Shown: positions 29,461 to 38,388 of the stretch, in pieces
Layout: each line of letters begins with the position of its first letter
How positions within the stretch are numbered: the first letter of the stretch is position 1
Source of the DNA: Pandoraea nosoerga
Lineage (GTDB): Bacteria > Pseudomonadota > Gammaproteobacteria > Burkholderiales > Burkholderiaceae
DNA length: 64,000 nt
Assembly: GCF_902459585.1 (NCBI RefSeq)
Contig: NZ_CABPSC010000004.1
Location: forward strand, 186,001-250,000
Direction: 5' to 3'
The notes under the pieces: generated by a model
Database searches by the model: none
The model's input: the letters and a program-made list of their open reading frames with translations, nothing else
What the model was told of the DNA's origin: nothing
Position numbers and translations under genes: made by a program

Positions 29461-29985
29461 TCAGCCGATGCGCACCAGTTGCTCCTTGAACACCTGACGG
29501 CGCGTGGCATAGGTGTCGGCGTTGCGCTTGAGGTTGGCGACTTCCTCGTCGGTCAGCTCGCGCACGACCTTGGCGGGCACGCCGAGGATCAGCGAACGGT
29601 CCGGGAACGTCTTGCGCTCGGTGACCAGCGCGCCGGCGCCGACGAGACTGTCGCGCCCGATCACGGCGCCATTGAGCAGCACGGCCTGAATGCCGATGAG
29701 CGAATTTTCGCCCACCGTGCAGCCGTGGAGCATGGCCTGATGGCCGACGCTGACCCCGGCGGCCAGCGTGAGCGGGTAGCCGGGGTCGGCATGCAGCACG
29801 GCGCCTTCCTGGACGTTCGTGCCTGCGCCGATCGTGATCGGCTCGTTGTCGCCACGAATTGCCACGCCCGGCCACACGCTGCTGTCTTGCGCAACGACCA
29901 CCTCGCCGATGATGGTTGCGGTGTCGGCCACGAAAGCACTCTCGTGGATCTGCGGGGTCTTGTCTCCAAGTTTATAGATCGGCAT
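29461..29985 (-). CDS. Gamma-carbonic anhydrase family protein (YrdA-like)
   Basis: A 174-residue left-handed beta-helix protein of hexapeptide repeats. Zinc-ligand histidines 65, 82 and 87 (VLHAD, GHQAMLHG) are present, as in gamma-class carbonic anhydrases. The C-terminal helix ends with the family-typical KEQLVRIG. Many relatives lack proven carbonic anhydrase activity. It is divergent from the DUF455 gene at 30035, with only 49 bp between starts. Confidence 0.9.
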   Translation of the reverse strand: MPIYKLGDKTPQIHESAFVADTATIIGEVVVAQDSSVWPGVAIRGDNEPITIGAGTNVQEGAVLHADPGYPLTLAAGVSVGHQAMLHGCTVGENSLIGIQAVLLNGAVIGRDSLVGAGALVTERKTFPDRSLILGVPAKVVRELTDEEVANLKRNADTYATRRQVFKEQLVRIG

Positions 29986-30034
29986 GGCGGCGTCTGTTCG
30001 CGGTTAAAATCGACGAAATTGCTATTGTAACGTC

Positions 30035-31057
30035 ATGGCCGATTTCACTCCTGCGCCCGTCGGGTGCGCCGCAGCCGATGCAGCCGATGCAGCCGGCGCG
30101 CATTCCCCGGCTTCGCCGCCCCCACTGACTTCATCGCCTGCATCGCCTTCATCGACCGTGGGCCCCGCGGGACCTGCGTCGCCCGCGGCGCCTCCCGTTC
30201 CCGCCGCGTGCGCCAGAGCGCTCGCGCTCGTGCTGCTGCGTCTGTGCGACCCGCGCGCCAAGGCCGACGGCGTGACGGCGCTTCGCGACGCGGTGAGCCG
30301 GGGCGAGGCGCGATGGAACCCGGCGCGGCGCTTCGAGGCGTGCGCAAAGGGGGCGGGGAACGCGCCGGAGGGCGACGAACCGGGTATTCCCGGCCGGCCC
30401 GCGCAGCCGCGTCTGGTGTCGCCGCGCGAACTCAAGCATCGCGCGGTCACGTCGGTGCCCGGGCGCGCGGCGCTGCTGCACGCGCTGGCGCACATCGAAT
30501 TCAATGCGATCAATCTGGCGCTCGATGCCCTGTGGCGCTTCGACGGCCTGCCCGCCGCCTATTACGACGACTGGCTCCAGGTCGCGGCCGAGGAGGCCCA
30601 TCACTTCTCGTTGCTCGCCGCGCATCTGCAAACGCTTGGCGATCAATACCACTACGGCTGCTTCCCGGCTCACGACGGCCTGTGGGAGATGGCCCGGCGC
30701 ACCTCGGGCGACTGGCTCGCGCGCCTCGCGTTGGTGCCGCGCACGCTGGAAGCGCGCGGTCTGGACGCGAGCCCGCCGATTCGCGCCAAGCTCGCGAGCG
30801 CGGGCGACGCCGCGGGCGCGGCCATTCTCGACATCATCCTGCGCGACGAGATCGGCCACGTCGCCATCGGCAACCGGTGGTATCGCTGGGGATGCGAGCG
30901 CGCGGGCCTCGACCCGCTCGAGACCTACGACCGGCTGGCCGTGCAGTATCATGCGCCGCGCCTGCGCGGCCCGTTCAATCTGGCGGCGCGCCGCGCGGCC
31001 GGCTTCGACGAGGACGAACTCGCCGCGCTCCAGGCGGGCGAGCCGGCAGGTGAGTGA
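30035..31057 (+). CDS. DUF455 ferritin-like protein
   Basis: A 340-residue protein. After a Pro/Ala/Ser-rich leader of about 60 residues, it shows a four-helix ferritin-like core with candidate metal ligands in AHIEFNAINLALDALWRF, EEAHHFSLLAAHL and RDEIGHVAIG. DUF455 proteins are related to diiron enzymes such as MiaE, but their reaction is unknown. The divergent gamma-carbonic anhydrase-like gene may share regulation. Confidence 0.88.
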   Translation: MADFTPAPVGCAAADAADAAGAHSPASPPPLTSSPASPSSTVGPAGPASPAAPPVPAACARALALVLLRLCDPRAKADGVTALRDAVSRGEARWNPARRFEACAKGAGNAPEGDEPGIPGRPAQPRLVSPRELKHRAVTSVPGRAALLHALAHIEFNAINLALDALWRFDGLPAAYYDDWLQVAAEEAHHFSLLAAHLQTLGDQYHYGCFPAHDGLWEMARRTSGDWLARLALVPRTLEARGLDASPPIRAKLASAGDAAGAAILDIILRDEIGHVAIGNRWYRWGCERAGLDPLETYDRLAVQYHAPRLRGPFNLAARRAAGFDEDELAALQAGEPAGE

Positions 31058-31157
31058 GCGCACCGCGCGGTGCGTACCTGCCCGGGCGGTGCGTCCTTTT
31101 TGACGCCGATATACTCGTCGTTCCTCGTTGTTTCGATCCTCACTATCCGCTTGCGCC

Positions 31158-32048
31158 ATGACCGATTCGCGATCTGAATTCCTGACGGTGCGCGGCCTGC
31201 GCCATCACGTGCGGCAATGGGGCACGCCGGGCGCGCCGAAGCTGTTCCTGCTGCATGGCTGGATGGACGTTTCGGCCTCGTTCCAGTTCGTGGCCGAAAC
31301 GCTCGCGCAGCGCTGGCACCTGCTCGCGCCCGACTGGCGCGGCTTCGGCCTGAGCGACTGGCCCGTGGCCGACGGCCGCTGCGGCAGCTACTGGTTTCCC
31401 GACTATCTCGCCGACCTCGAGGCGCTGCTTGACGTCTACACCGAGCCCGGCGAGGCGATCCATCTGATCGGACACAGCATGGGCGGCAACGTGGCGTGCC
31501 TCTATGCCGGCGTGCGGCCAGCGCGGGTGCGGCGCCTGGTGAATCTGGAGGGCTTCGGCCTGCCGCCGTCGCAGCCGAGCGCGGCGGTTCGCCAACTCGG
31601 GCGCTGGCTCGACGACCTGCGAGACGCGCCCACACTGCGCCCGTATGCCACGCTCGAGGACGTGGCGGCCCGCCTGCGCAAGACCAATCCGCGTCTCGCC
31701 CCCGCGCGCGCCGCGTGGCTCGCGCAACGCTGGGCGCGGCAGGAGCGCGACGGGCAATGGCATCTGCTTGCCGATGCCGCGCACAAGATCGCGAACCCCT
31801 ATCCGTACCGGCTCGACGAAGCCATGGCCGTGTGGCGCAACGTCAGCGCGCCGGTGCTGCACGTGCAAGCGAGCGACTCGGAAGTGCTGCGGCACTTCGT
31901 CGGGGCGCAGGGCACGGATGCGTTTCGCGAGCGATTCAAGGCGTTTCCGAATTTGACCGAAGCTTTCGTGGACGACGCCGGCCACATGCTCCATCACGAC
32001 CAGCCGGCGGCCGTGGCGCGCCTGATCGACGAGTTCTGCCGGGACTGA
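31158..32048 (+). CDS. Alpha/beta-fold hydrolase (esterase/lipase-like)
   Basis: A 296-residue hydrolase with the oxyanion region LLHGWMDVSASFQF, the nucleophile elbow GHSMGGN, and a C-terminal DAGHMLHHDQP holding the catalytic His. Substrate unknown. The ATG at 31158 gives MTDSRSEFLTVRG, consistent with relatives; the frame from 31128 has no ribosome-binding site. Downstream genes run the same way, the first being the PHP phosphatase at 32194. Confidence 0.87.
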   Translation: MTDSRSEFLTVRGLRHHVRQWGTPGAPKLFLLHGWMDVSASFQFVAETLAQRWHLLAPDWRGFGLSDWPVADGRCGSYWFPDYLADLEALLDVYTEPGEAIHLIGHSMGGNVACLYAGVRPARVRRLVNLEGFGLPPSQPSAAVRQLGRWLDDLRDAPTLRPYATLEDVAARLRKTNPRLAPARAAWLAQRWARQERDGQWHLLADAAHKIANPYPYRLDEAMAVWRNVSAPVLHVQASDSEVLRHFVGAQGTDAFRERFKAFPNLTEAFVDDAGHMLHHDQPAAVARLIDEFCRD

Positions 32049-32193
32049 TGCGGCCGCGTGCGGGCGGGCGCCTGCCTGGCAACTCGCGTCGCGTGCACTT
32101 GAGCGGTAGAATGAACTCGTCATCACAGCGTCATTTGCCGGCGACGCGCCCGCCCGAGTTCTCGCGCGACGCGGCGTTGCCCGGCGGCCCATC

Positions 32194-33027
32194 ATGCTCA
32201 ACGCGGATCTTCACTGTCATTCCAAGGTGTCGGACGGCACGCTCACGCCCTCCGAAGTGGCGCAGGTCGCGTTCGAGGCCGGTGTCGACCTGTGGGCGCT
32301 TACCGACCACGACGAAGTGGGTGGACAACGCGAAGCCCGTGCGGCGGCCGAGGCGCTGGGCATGCGTTACGTGAGCGGCGTCGAAATTTCGATCACCTGG
32401 GCGAACCGCACGGTGCACATCGTCGGCCTGAATATCGACGCCGAGAACCGCACGCTCGTCGAAGGACTGAGCGCGACGCGCGGCGGCCGGGCGGCACGCG
32501 CCATGCAGATGAGCGAGCAACTGGCCGCTGCCGGCATTCCGGGCGCCTACGAAGGCGCGTTGCGCTTTGTCGGCAATCCCGATCTGATCTCGCGCACGCA
32601 CTTCGCCCGGTATCTCGTGGAGATCGGCAAATGCGCGTCGGTCTCCGACGTGTTCGCGAAATACCTCTCCGAGGGGCGCCCGGGCTACGTGCCGCACCGG
32701 TGGGCCACGCTCGAGGAGTCGGTCGGGTGGATCCGCGGCGCGGGCGGTATCGCCGTCGTGGCGCACCCGGGCCGGTACAAGTTTTCGCCGGTCGAGTTCG
32801 GCGCCCTGTTCGACCGGTTCCGGGAACTGGGCGGCGAAGCCATCGAAGTGATCACCGGCAGCCATACGCCCGAGCAGTATCGCGAGTACGCCGACGTGGC
32901 GCGCCAGTACGGCTTTCTGGCCTCGCGCGGCTCGGATTTCCATGGACCGACCGAGAGCCGCGCGCTGCTCGGCAAACTGCCGCCGCTGCCCGACGATCTC
33001 ACCCCGGTCTGGAGCCGCTGGCAGTAA
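32194..33027 (+). CDS. PHP-domain 3',5'-nucleoside bisphosphate phosphatase (RNase AM/YciV type)
   Basis: A 277-residue metal-dependent phosphatase. PHP motifs include DLHCHSKVSDG at the N-terminus, LTDHDEVGG, SGVEIS, VAHPGRYKF and SRGSDFHGP. Relatives (RnaAM/YciV) hydrolyse 3',5'-nucleoside bisphosphates such as pAp and trim 5' ends of ribosomal RNA precursors. A TAGAAT -10 element is at 32107-32112. The neighbouring gene is a YciO-like protein, a pairing also seen in enterobacteria (yciV-yciO). Confidence 0.9.
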   Translation: MLNADLHCHSKVSDGTLTPSEVAQVAFEAGVDLWALTDHDEVGGQREARAAAEALGMRYVSGVEISITWANRTVHIVGLNIDAENRTLVEGLSATRGGRAARAMQMSEQLAAAGIPGAYEGALRFVGNPDLISRTHFARYLVEIGKCASVSDVFAKYLSEGRPGYVPHRWATLEESVGWIRGAGGIAVVAHPGRYKFSPVEFGALFDRFRELGGEAIEVITGSHTPEQYREYADVARQYGFLASRGSDFHGPTESRALLGKLPPLPDDLTPVWSRWQ

Positions 33028-33039
33028 CCTTCCGACGCT

Positions 33040-33666
33040 ATGTCGCAATTCTTCCAGATTCATCCGGAAAACCCTCAGCCCCGCCTGATCAAGCAGGCCG
33101 CCCAGATCATCGATCGGGGCGGCATCGTGGCGTTGCCGACCGACTCGAGTTACGCGATCGCGTGCCACATCGACGACAAGGGCGCCGTCGACCGTCTGCG
33201 CCGGATCCGCGGCCTCGACGAGAAGCAGTTGCTGTCGCTGCTCGTGCGCGACCTGTCGGAACTGGCCGAATTCGCCATCGTCGACAACCGGCAGTACCGG
33301 CTGATCAAGACGACCACGCCGGGCCCCTACGTGTTCATTCTCGAGGCGACGAAGGAGGTGCCGCGCCGGCTCTCGCACCCGTCGCGAAAAACGATCGGGC
33401 TGCGCGTGCCTCAGCACGCGATCACGCTGGCGTTGCTCGAGGAACTCGGTCAGCCGCTGCTGGCCACGACGCTGATCCTGCCCGGCGAGACCGAGCCGCT
33501 GAATGACCCGGAGGAGATCCGCGCGCGGCTCGAGAAGCAACTGGATCTCGTCGTCGACGGCGGGGCCTGTCCCAAGGAGCCATCCACGGTGGTGGACCTG
33601 ACGGTCACGCCGCCGGAGGTGCTGCGTCGGGGGCGCGGCTCGCTGGCGCCGTTCGGCTTGACCTGA
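33040..33666 (+). CDS. YciO/YrdC-Sua5-fold protein
   Basis: A 208-residue protein of the YrdC/Sua5 fold, which binds ATP and threonine in true threonylcarbamoyl-AMP synthases. Segments GGIVALPTDSSYAIACH, KTTTPGPYVFIL and a late DLVVDGG are typical of the YciO subgroup. YciO members lack the proven tRNA-modifying activity of YrdC, so activity is uncertain. It starts 13 bp after the PHP phosphatase and is probably cotranscribed. Confidence 0.9.
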   Translation: MSQFFQIHPENPQPRLIKQAAQIIDRGGIVALPTDSSYAIACHIDDKGAVDRLRRIRGLDEKQLLSLLVRDLSELAEFAIVDNRQYRLIKTTTPGPYVFILEATKEVPRRLSHPSRKTIGLRVPQHAITLALLEELGQPLLATTLILPGETEPLNDPEEIRARLEKQLDLVVDGGACPKEPSTVVDLTVTPPEVLRRGRGSLAPFGLT

Positions 33667-33737
33667 CGCGGCGTGCCGGCCGCTTGGCAATGCGCCGTAA
33701 TACTGGCGCGCGGGTCGGCTTGTTACAATAGCCGGCT

Positions 33738-34403
33738 ATGAATGCAGACCTCATCCAGACCATCGCGGTCTACGCGCTTCCCGTCCTCTTTGCGATTACG
33801 CTGCACGAGGCGGCGCACGGTTACGTCGCCAAACATTTCGGCGATCCCACGGCGTTCCTCATGGGGCGCGTGACACTCAATCCGCTCAAGCACATCGATC
33901 CGATCGGCACGATTCTGGTGCCGCTTGCGCTCTACTTCATGACGAGCGGGGCGTTCCTGTTCGGATACGCCAAGCCGGTGCCGGTGGCGTTCGGCAGCTT
34001 GCGCAATCCGCGCGTCGATACGATCTGGGTGGCACTGGCCGGGCCGCTGTGCAATTTCGTGCAGGCCGTCCTTTGGGCGGTGCTCGCGATCGGGCTGCAG
34101 TTTGCCGGGGTGCACGAGCCGTTCTTCATGATGATGGCGCAGGCCGGACTCGTGGTGAACCTCGTGATGTGCATGTTCAACCTGTTTCCCGTCCCGCCGC
34201 TCGATGGCGGCCGCGTGCTCGTGTCGCTGTTGCCCGCGCGTGCGGCCTACACACTCTCGCGCCTGGAGCCGTATGGTTTTTTCATCGTGATGGCCCTGGT
34301 GGTGAGCGGCGTGCTGGGCCGCCTGTGGCTCTGGCCGCTCATCCAGTGGGGGCGCGACGTCATCCTCTGGATGCTCACACCGCTGCTGTCGCTGATTTCC
34401 TGA
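33738..34403 (+). CDS. Site-2 protease (M50) family intramembrane metalloprotease
   Basis: A 221-residue multi-pass membrane protein. The zinc motif HEAAH lies in the first helix (ITLHEAAHGYVAKHFGDP), and the second ligand motif is NLFPVPPLDGG. These mark M50 site-2 proteases of the small stand-alone type. Targets are unknown. A TACAAT element at 33724-33729 lies only nine bases before the ATG, so the transcript may have almost no leader. trpS follows 25 bp downstream. Confidence 0.92.
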   Translation: MNADLIQTIAVYALPVLFAITLHEAAHGYVAKHFGDPTAFLMGRVTLNPLKHIDPIGTILVPLALYFMTSGAFLFGYAKPVPVAFGSLRNPRVDTIWVALAGPLCNFVQAVLWAVLAIGLQFAGVHEPFFMMMAQAGLVVNLVMCMFNLFPVPPLDGGRVLVSLLPARAAYTLSRLEPYGFFIVMALVVSGVLGRLWLWPLIQWGRDVILWMLTPLLSLIS

Positions 34404-34428
34404 AGTTTTTGCACACGATAACGAGACC

Positions 34429-35631
34429 ATGTACCCCGAACGCGTTTTCTCCGGCATGCGACCGACCGGCCGCCTGCACCTCGGCCACTATCACGGTGTG
34501 CTCAAGAACTGGATTCAGCTCCAGTCCGAGTACCCGTGCTACTTCTGCGTGGTCGACTGGCACGCGCTCACCACGCACTACGAAACGCCGGACGTCATCG
34601 AGCAGAACGTATGGGATGTGCTGATCGACTGGCTGGCCGCAGGGATCGATCCGAATCAGGCCACGCTGTTCATTCAGAGCAAGGTGCCCGAGCATGCGGA
34701 ACTGGCGTTGCTCATCGGCATGAGTACGCCGCTCGGCTGGCTCGAGCGCGTGCCGACGTACAAGGAGCAGATCGAGAAGCTCAAGGAGAAGGACCTGTCG
34801 ACGTATGGCTTCCTTGGCTACCCGGTACTCATGGCGGCGGACATCCTGCTGTACCGCGCGCTGCACGTGCCGGTCGGCGAGGACCAGGTGCCGCACGTCG
34901 AAATGACGCGGGAGATCGCGCGCCGCTTCAACTATCTGTACGGCCGCGAAGCGGGCTTCGAGGAGAAGGCGCTCGCCGCGGCGCGCAAGCTCGGCGGCAA
35001 GCGCGCGAAGCGCTATCTGGAGTTGCGCACGGCGTATCAGGAGCAGGGCGACGACGAAGCGCTGGAGCAGGCGCGCGCCATGCTCTCCGAGTCGCAGTCG
35101 CTGTCGATGGGCGATCGCGAGCGTCTGTTCGGCTATCTCGAAGGCTCGCGCAAGCTGATCCTGGTCGAGCCCCAGGCACTGCTCACGCCGGCCTCGCGCA
35201 TGCCGGGGCTCGACGGTCAGAAGATGTCCAAGTCTTACAACAACACCATCGGGCTGCGCGAAGACGCGGAATCGATTACCAAGAAAGTGCGCACGATGCC
35301 GACGGATCCGGCGCGCGTGCGACGCACGGACCCGGGCGATCCGGACAAGTGCCCGGTGTGGCAACTGCACCAGGTCTACAGCGACGATGACACGCGCGAG
35401 TGGGTGCAGAAGGGATGCCGCAGCGCGGGCATCGGTTGCATCGAATGCAAGCAGCCTGTCATCGAGGGCATTCTTCGCGAGCAGCAGCCGATGCTCGAAC
35501 GCGCGCAGAAATACATGGACGACCCGTCGCTGCTGCGCGCCATCGTGGCCGACGGCTGCGAGAAGGCGCGCAAGTCCGCGCAGGAGATCATGCGCGACGT
35601 GCGCGAAGCCATGGGGCTGCAGTATTCATGA
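34429..35631 (+). CDS. trpS: Tryptophanyl-tRNA synthetase
   Basis: A 400-residue class I synthetase. The HIGH-like motif is HLGH at residues 17-20 (TGRLHLGHYHG) and KMSKS lies near residues 265-269. At 400 residues it is longer than the usual 330-340. The extra part lies between these motifs, including an insert reading FEEKALAAARKLGGKRAKRY, and is normal for Burkholderiaceae. It overlaps the methyltransferase gene by four bases (ATGA), implying translational coupling. Confidence 0.97.
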   Translation: MYPERVFSGMRPTGRLHLGHYHGVLKNWIQLQSEYPCYFCVVDWHALTTHYETPDVIEQNVWDVLIDWLAAGIDPNQATLFIQSKVPEHAELALLIGMSTPLGWLERVPTYKEQIEKLKEKDLSTYGFLGYPVLMAADILLYRALHVPVGEDQVPHVEMTREIARRFNYLYGREAGFEEKALAAARKLGGKRAKRYLELRTAYQEQGDDEALEQARAMLSESQSLSMGDRERLFGYLEGSRKLILVEPQALLTPASRMPGLDGQKMSKSYNNTIGLREDAESITKKVRTMPTDPARVRRTDPGDPDKCPVWQLHQVYSDDDTREWVQKGCRSAGIGCIECKQPVIEGILREQQPMLERAQKYMDDPSLLRAIVADGCEKARKSAQEIMRDVREAMGLQYS

Positions 35632-36230
35632 CGACCACCGTGTCGGGCGCGAGCATGCAGGCGCACGGTGGGGGCGCGCCGTCGCCGTGGCTACTGCGCT
35701 GGGCGCATCTGATCCCGCCCGGCGCTCACGTGCTCGATCTCGCGTGCGGGCAGGGCCGTCATGCGCGATGGCTCGCCGCGCGCGGCGCCCACGTCACGGC
35801 GATCGACCGCGATGCCGCGGCGCTTGCCACGATGTCAACGCTGGAAGGCGTCGCGCCGGTCGTTGCCGACCTGGAAGGCGCGCCATGGCCGCTTGCCGAG
35901 GACGCGGCGTTCGATGCGGTCGTCGTCACGAACTATCTGCACCGCCCGCTGCTCGCGCGCATTGCCGCGAGCGTGGCGCCCGGCGGCGTGCTGATCTATG
36001 AAACGTTTGCCCAGGGAAACGAAAGGTACGGAAAACCGTCCAATCCGCAGTTCTTGCTGGCGCCGGGTGAACTGCTCGACGTGGCCCGCGGCGCCGGGCT
36101 GCGCGTCGCGGGTTACGAGGACGTCACGCTGCATACGCCGCGCGCGGCCTGCGTGCAGCGTTTATGCGCGACACGCGCGGTTCCCGGGGAAAACCCCGGC
36201 ACCGCCGCGCTGTACGAGCCGACGGCGTAA
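35628..36230 (+). CDS. Class I SAM-dependent methyltransferase
   Basis: A 200-residue methyltransferase. The SAM-binding motif I is LDLACGQGRHARWLA, followed by VTAIDRD, and the post-motif region VVVTNYLHRPLL fits the fold. Relatives are often annotated as tellurite-resistance TehB-like, but this is a loose similarity. The ATG at 35628 overlaps the trpS stop. Substrate unknown. Confidence 0.88.
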   Translation: MTTTVSGASMQAHGGGAPSPWLLRWAHLIPPGAHVLDLACGQGRHARWLAARGAHVTAIDRDAAALATMSTLEGVAPVVADLEGAPWPLAEDAAFDAVVVTNYLHRPLLARIAASVAPGGVLIYETFAQGNERYGKPSNPQFLLAPGELLDVARGAGLRVAGYEDVTLHTPRAACVQRLCATRAVPGENPGTAALYEPTA

Positions 36231-36235
36231 TCCGC

Positions 36236-36241
36236 TACAAT
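36236..36241 (+). promoter_or_regulatory. Probable -10 element for dapA
   Basis: TACAAT, 31 bp upstream of the dapA start codon, in an AT-richer gap. No convincing -35 was seen at the expected spacing. Confidence 0.4.
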
Positions 36242-36272
36242 CCACCCTTATCGCTGAATTGTTCGATCAACC

Positions 36273-37190
36273 ATGACTACCCAAACCCCGATTCAAGGCA
36301 GTATCGTCGCGATTGTCACGCCGATGGCAGAGGACGGCAGCCTTGACCGCGAAGCCCTGCGAAATCTGATCAACTGGCATGTCGACGAAGGCACGGACGG
36401 TATCGTGATCGTCGGCACGTCGGGCGAATCGCCGACGGTCAACGTCGAAGAGCATTGCGAACTCATCGAGATCGCCGTGCAGCAGGCCGCGGAAGCCGGC
36501 AAGTCGCGCGGCCGCAAGGTGCCCGTGATTGCCGGCACGGGCGGCAACTCGACGGCCGAGGCCATCGAACTCACGAAGCACGCCAAGAAGGTCGGCGCCG
36601 ATGCGTCGCTGCAGGTCGTGCCGTACTACAACAAGCCCACGCAGGAAGGTCAGTACCAGCACTTCCGTGCCATCGCCGAGGCCGTCGAGCTTCCGGTCAT
36701 CCTCTATAATGTGCCCGGCCGTACCGTGGCCGACGCGAGCAACGACACGCTGCTGCGTCTGGCCCAGGTGCCCGGCATCGTCGGCGTGAAGGACGCCACG
36801 GGCAATCTGGATCGCGGCATCGACCTGATCCGTCGTGCCCCGAAGAGCTTCGCCGTGTACAGCGGCGACGACCTGACGGCCGTTGCGCTCATGCTCATGG
36901 GCGGTCAGGGTAATATCTCGGTCACCGCCAACGTGGCGCCGCGCGCCATGCACGAACTGTGCGCCGCTGCCCTGGCCGGCAACGTGACCCGGGCGCGCGA
37001 GCTGCAGTTCCAGTTGTTCGAATTGCACCGTGCCATGTTCGTCGAAGCCAATCCGATTCCTGTCAAATGGGCGCTGTACAAGATGGGCATGATCGCGTCG
37101 GGCATTCGCCTGCCGCTCACGCCGCTGGCACAGCCCTATCAGGAAACGGTGCTGGCAGCGCTCAAGTCGGCGAACATCGCCGTCGTCTAA
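36273..37190 (+). CDS. dapA: 4-hydroxy-tetrahydrodipicolinate synthase
   Basis: Condenses pyruvate with aspartate semialdehyde in lysine and diaminopimelate synthesis. The 305-residue TIM barrel has GTSGESPT (residues 48-55), YYNKPTQ, the active-site Tyr145 in LYNVPGRT, and the Schiff-base Lys173 in GVKDATGN. bamC follows directly, a dapA-bamC pair that is conserved in many proteobacteria. Confidence 0.97.
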   Translation: MTTQTPIQGSIVAIVTPMAEDGSLDREALRNLINWHVDEGTDGIVIVGTSGESPTVNVEEHCELIEIAVQQAAEAGKSRGRKVPVIAGTGGNSTAEAIELTKHAKKVGADASLQVVPYYNKPTQEGQYQHFRAIAEAVELPVILYNVPGRTVADASNDTLLRLAQVPGIVGVKDATGNLDRGIDLIRRAPKSFAVYSGDDLTAVALMLMGGQGNISVTANVAPRAMHELCAAALAGNVTRARELQFQLFELHRAMFVEANPIPVKWALYKMGMIASGIRLPLTPLAQPYQETVLAALKSANIAVV

Positions 37191-37237
37191 GCCGTCGTTC
37201 AGGCACCCGGGATCGACCCACCCTTTTTTTGCGACTC

Positions 37238-38380
37238 ATGAAACGAATCGTCAGTAATTCCGTAGCTCGTCCCGTGCTGGCATGGGCCGCTATTGCCTCG
37301 TTGGCCCTCGTTGCCGGATGCAGTTCGCTCTCGAGCGCCTTGTCGTCGGACAAGGTCGACTACAAGAGCGCGAAGTCCGGCCCTTCGCTCGACGTTCCGC
37401 CGGATCTGACGAACGTTCAGGCCGCCGACCGCAAGTACGTGACGCCGGGCGGCACCGCGACGCTGTCGACCTACGAGAACCAGCAGAAGGTCGTGGCTGC
37501 CAATCCGACGGACAATGTGCTGCCGTCCGTGCCGGGGATGAAGGTCGTGCGCGACGGCAACGAGCGCTGGCTGGTGATTCAGAAGGCGCCGGGCGATCTG
37601 TGGCCGACGCTGCGTGAATTCTGGCAGGAAAACGGCTTCGTGCTGACGATCGATTCGGCCGACACGGGCGTGATGGAAACCGACTGGGCCGAAAACCGCG
37701 CCAAGCTCAACCAGGACATCATCCGCGATCTGCTGGGCAAGGTGCTCGACGGCCTATACTCCACGGGCGAGCGCGACCGCTTCCGCACGCGCGTGGAGCG
37801 CGACCCGAACGGCGGCACGGACATCTACATCACGCACCGCCGCATGGTCGAAGTGTTCACGAACTCGCAGAAGGACACGACCAAGTGGGAGCCGGCGCCG
37901 AACGACCCCGGTCTCGAAGCGATCATGCTCACGAAGCTGATGCAGCGCTTCGGTGCTCAGGCCGAACAGGCCAAGGCGCAGGTCGAGAACGCCAAGTCCG
38001 GCGGCCCGACCGCGCAGGTGGTCAAGACGGCAGACGCCGCCTACCTGGACATCAACGAGCCGTTCGACCGGGCGTGGCGCCGAGTCGGGGTGGCGCTCGA
38101 TCGCGGCAACTTCACCGTGGACGATCGGGACCGCGCGAAGGGCCTGTATTTCGTGAGCTATGTCGACCCGTCGTCGCTCGCGAAGGACAACGGCTTTTTC
38201 TACAGCCTGTTCCATGCGAAGGAAGTGCAGGACAGCAAGAAGGCGAAGAAGTACAGCGTGAACGTGCAGGGCCGCGGCGAGAGCCAGACCCGCGTGCAGG
38301 TGCTCGACGACAAGGGCAACGTCGACAACTCGCAGATCGCGCAGACCATCATCAGCGTGATCAGCAACCAGCTCCGTTAA
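37238..38380 (+). CDS. bamC: Outer-membrane protein assembly factor BamC (lipoprotein)
   Basis: A 380-residue lipoprotein subunit of the BAM complex. The signal peptide ends in the lipobox LVAGC. The unstructured N-terminal part (KVDYKSAKSGPSLDVPPDLT) is followed by two helix-grip domains (around residues 100-215 and 260-375). The ATG at 37238 is chosen because it starts a clear signal peptide; the long frame further upstream overlaps dapA. It is probably cotranscribed with dapA and the MBL-fold gene. Confidence 0.94.
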   Translation: MKRIVSNSVARPVLAWAAIASLALVAGCSSLSSALSSDKVDYKSAKSGPSLDVPPDLTNVQAADRKYVTPGGTATLSTYENQQKVVAANPTDNVLPSVPGMKVVRDGNERWLVIQKAPGDLWPTLREFWQENGFVLTIDSADTGVMETDWAENRAKLNQDIIRDLLGKVLDGLYSTGERDRFRTRVERDPNGGTDIYITHRRMVEVFTNSQKDTTKWEPAPNDPGLEAIMLTKLMQRFGAQAEQAKAQVENAKSGGPTAQVVKTADAAYLDINEPFDRAWRRVGVALDRGNFTVDDRDRAKGLYFVSYVDPSSLAKDNGFFYSLFHAKEVQDSKKAKKYSVNVQGRGESQTRVQVLDDKGNVDNSQIAQTIISVISNQLR

Positions 38381-38388
38381 GGCGGAGC

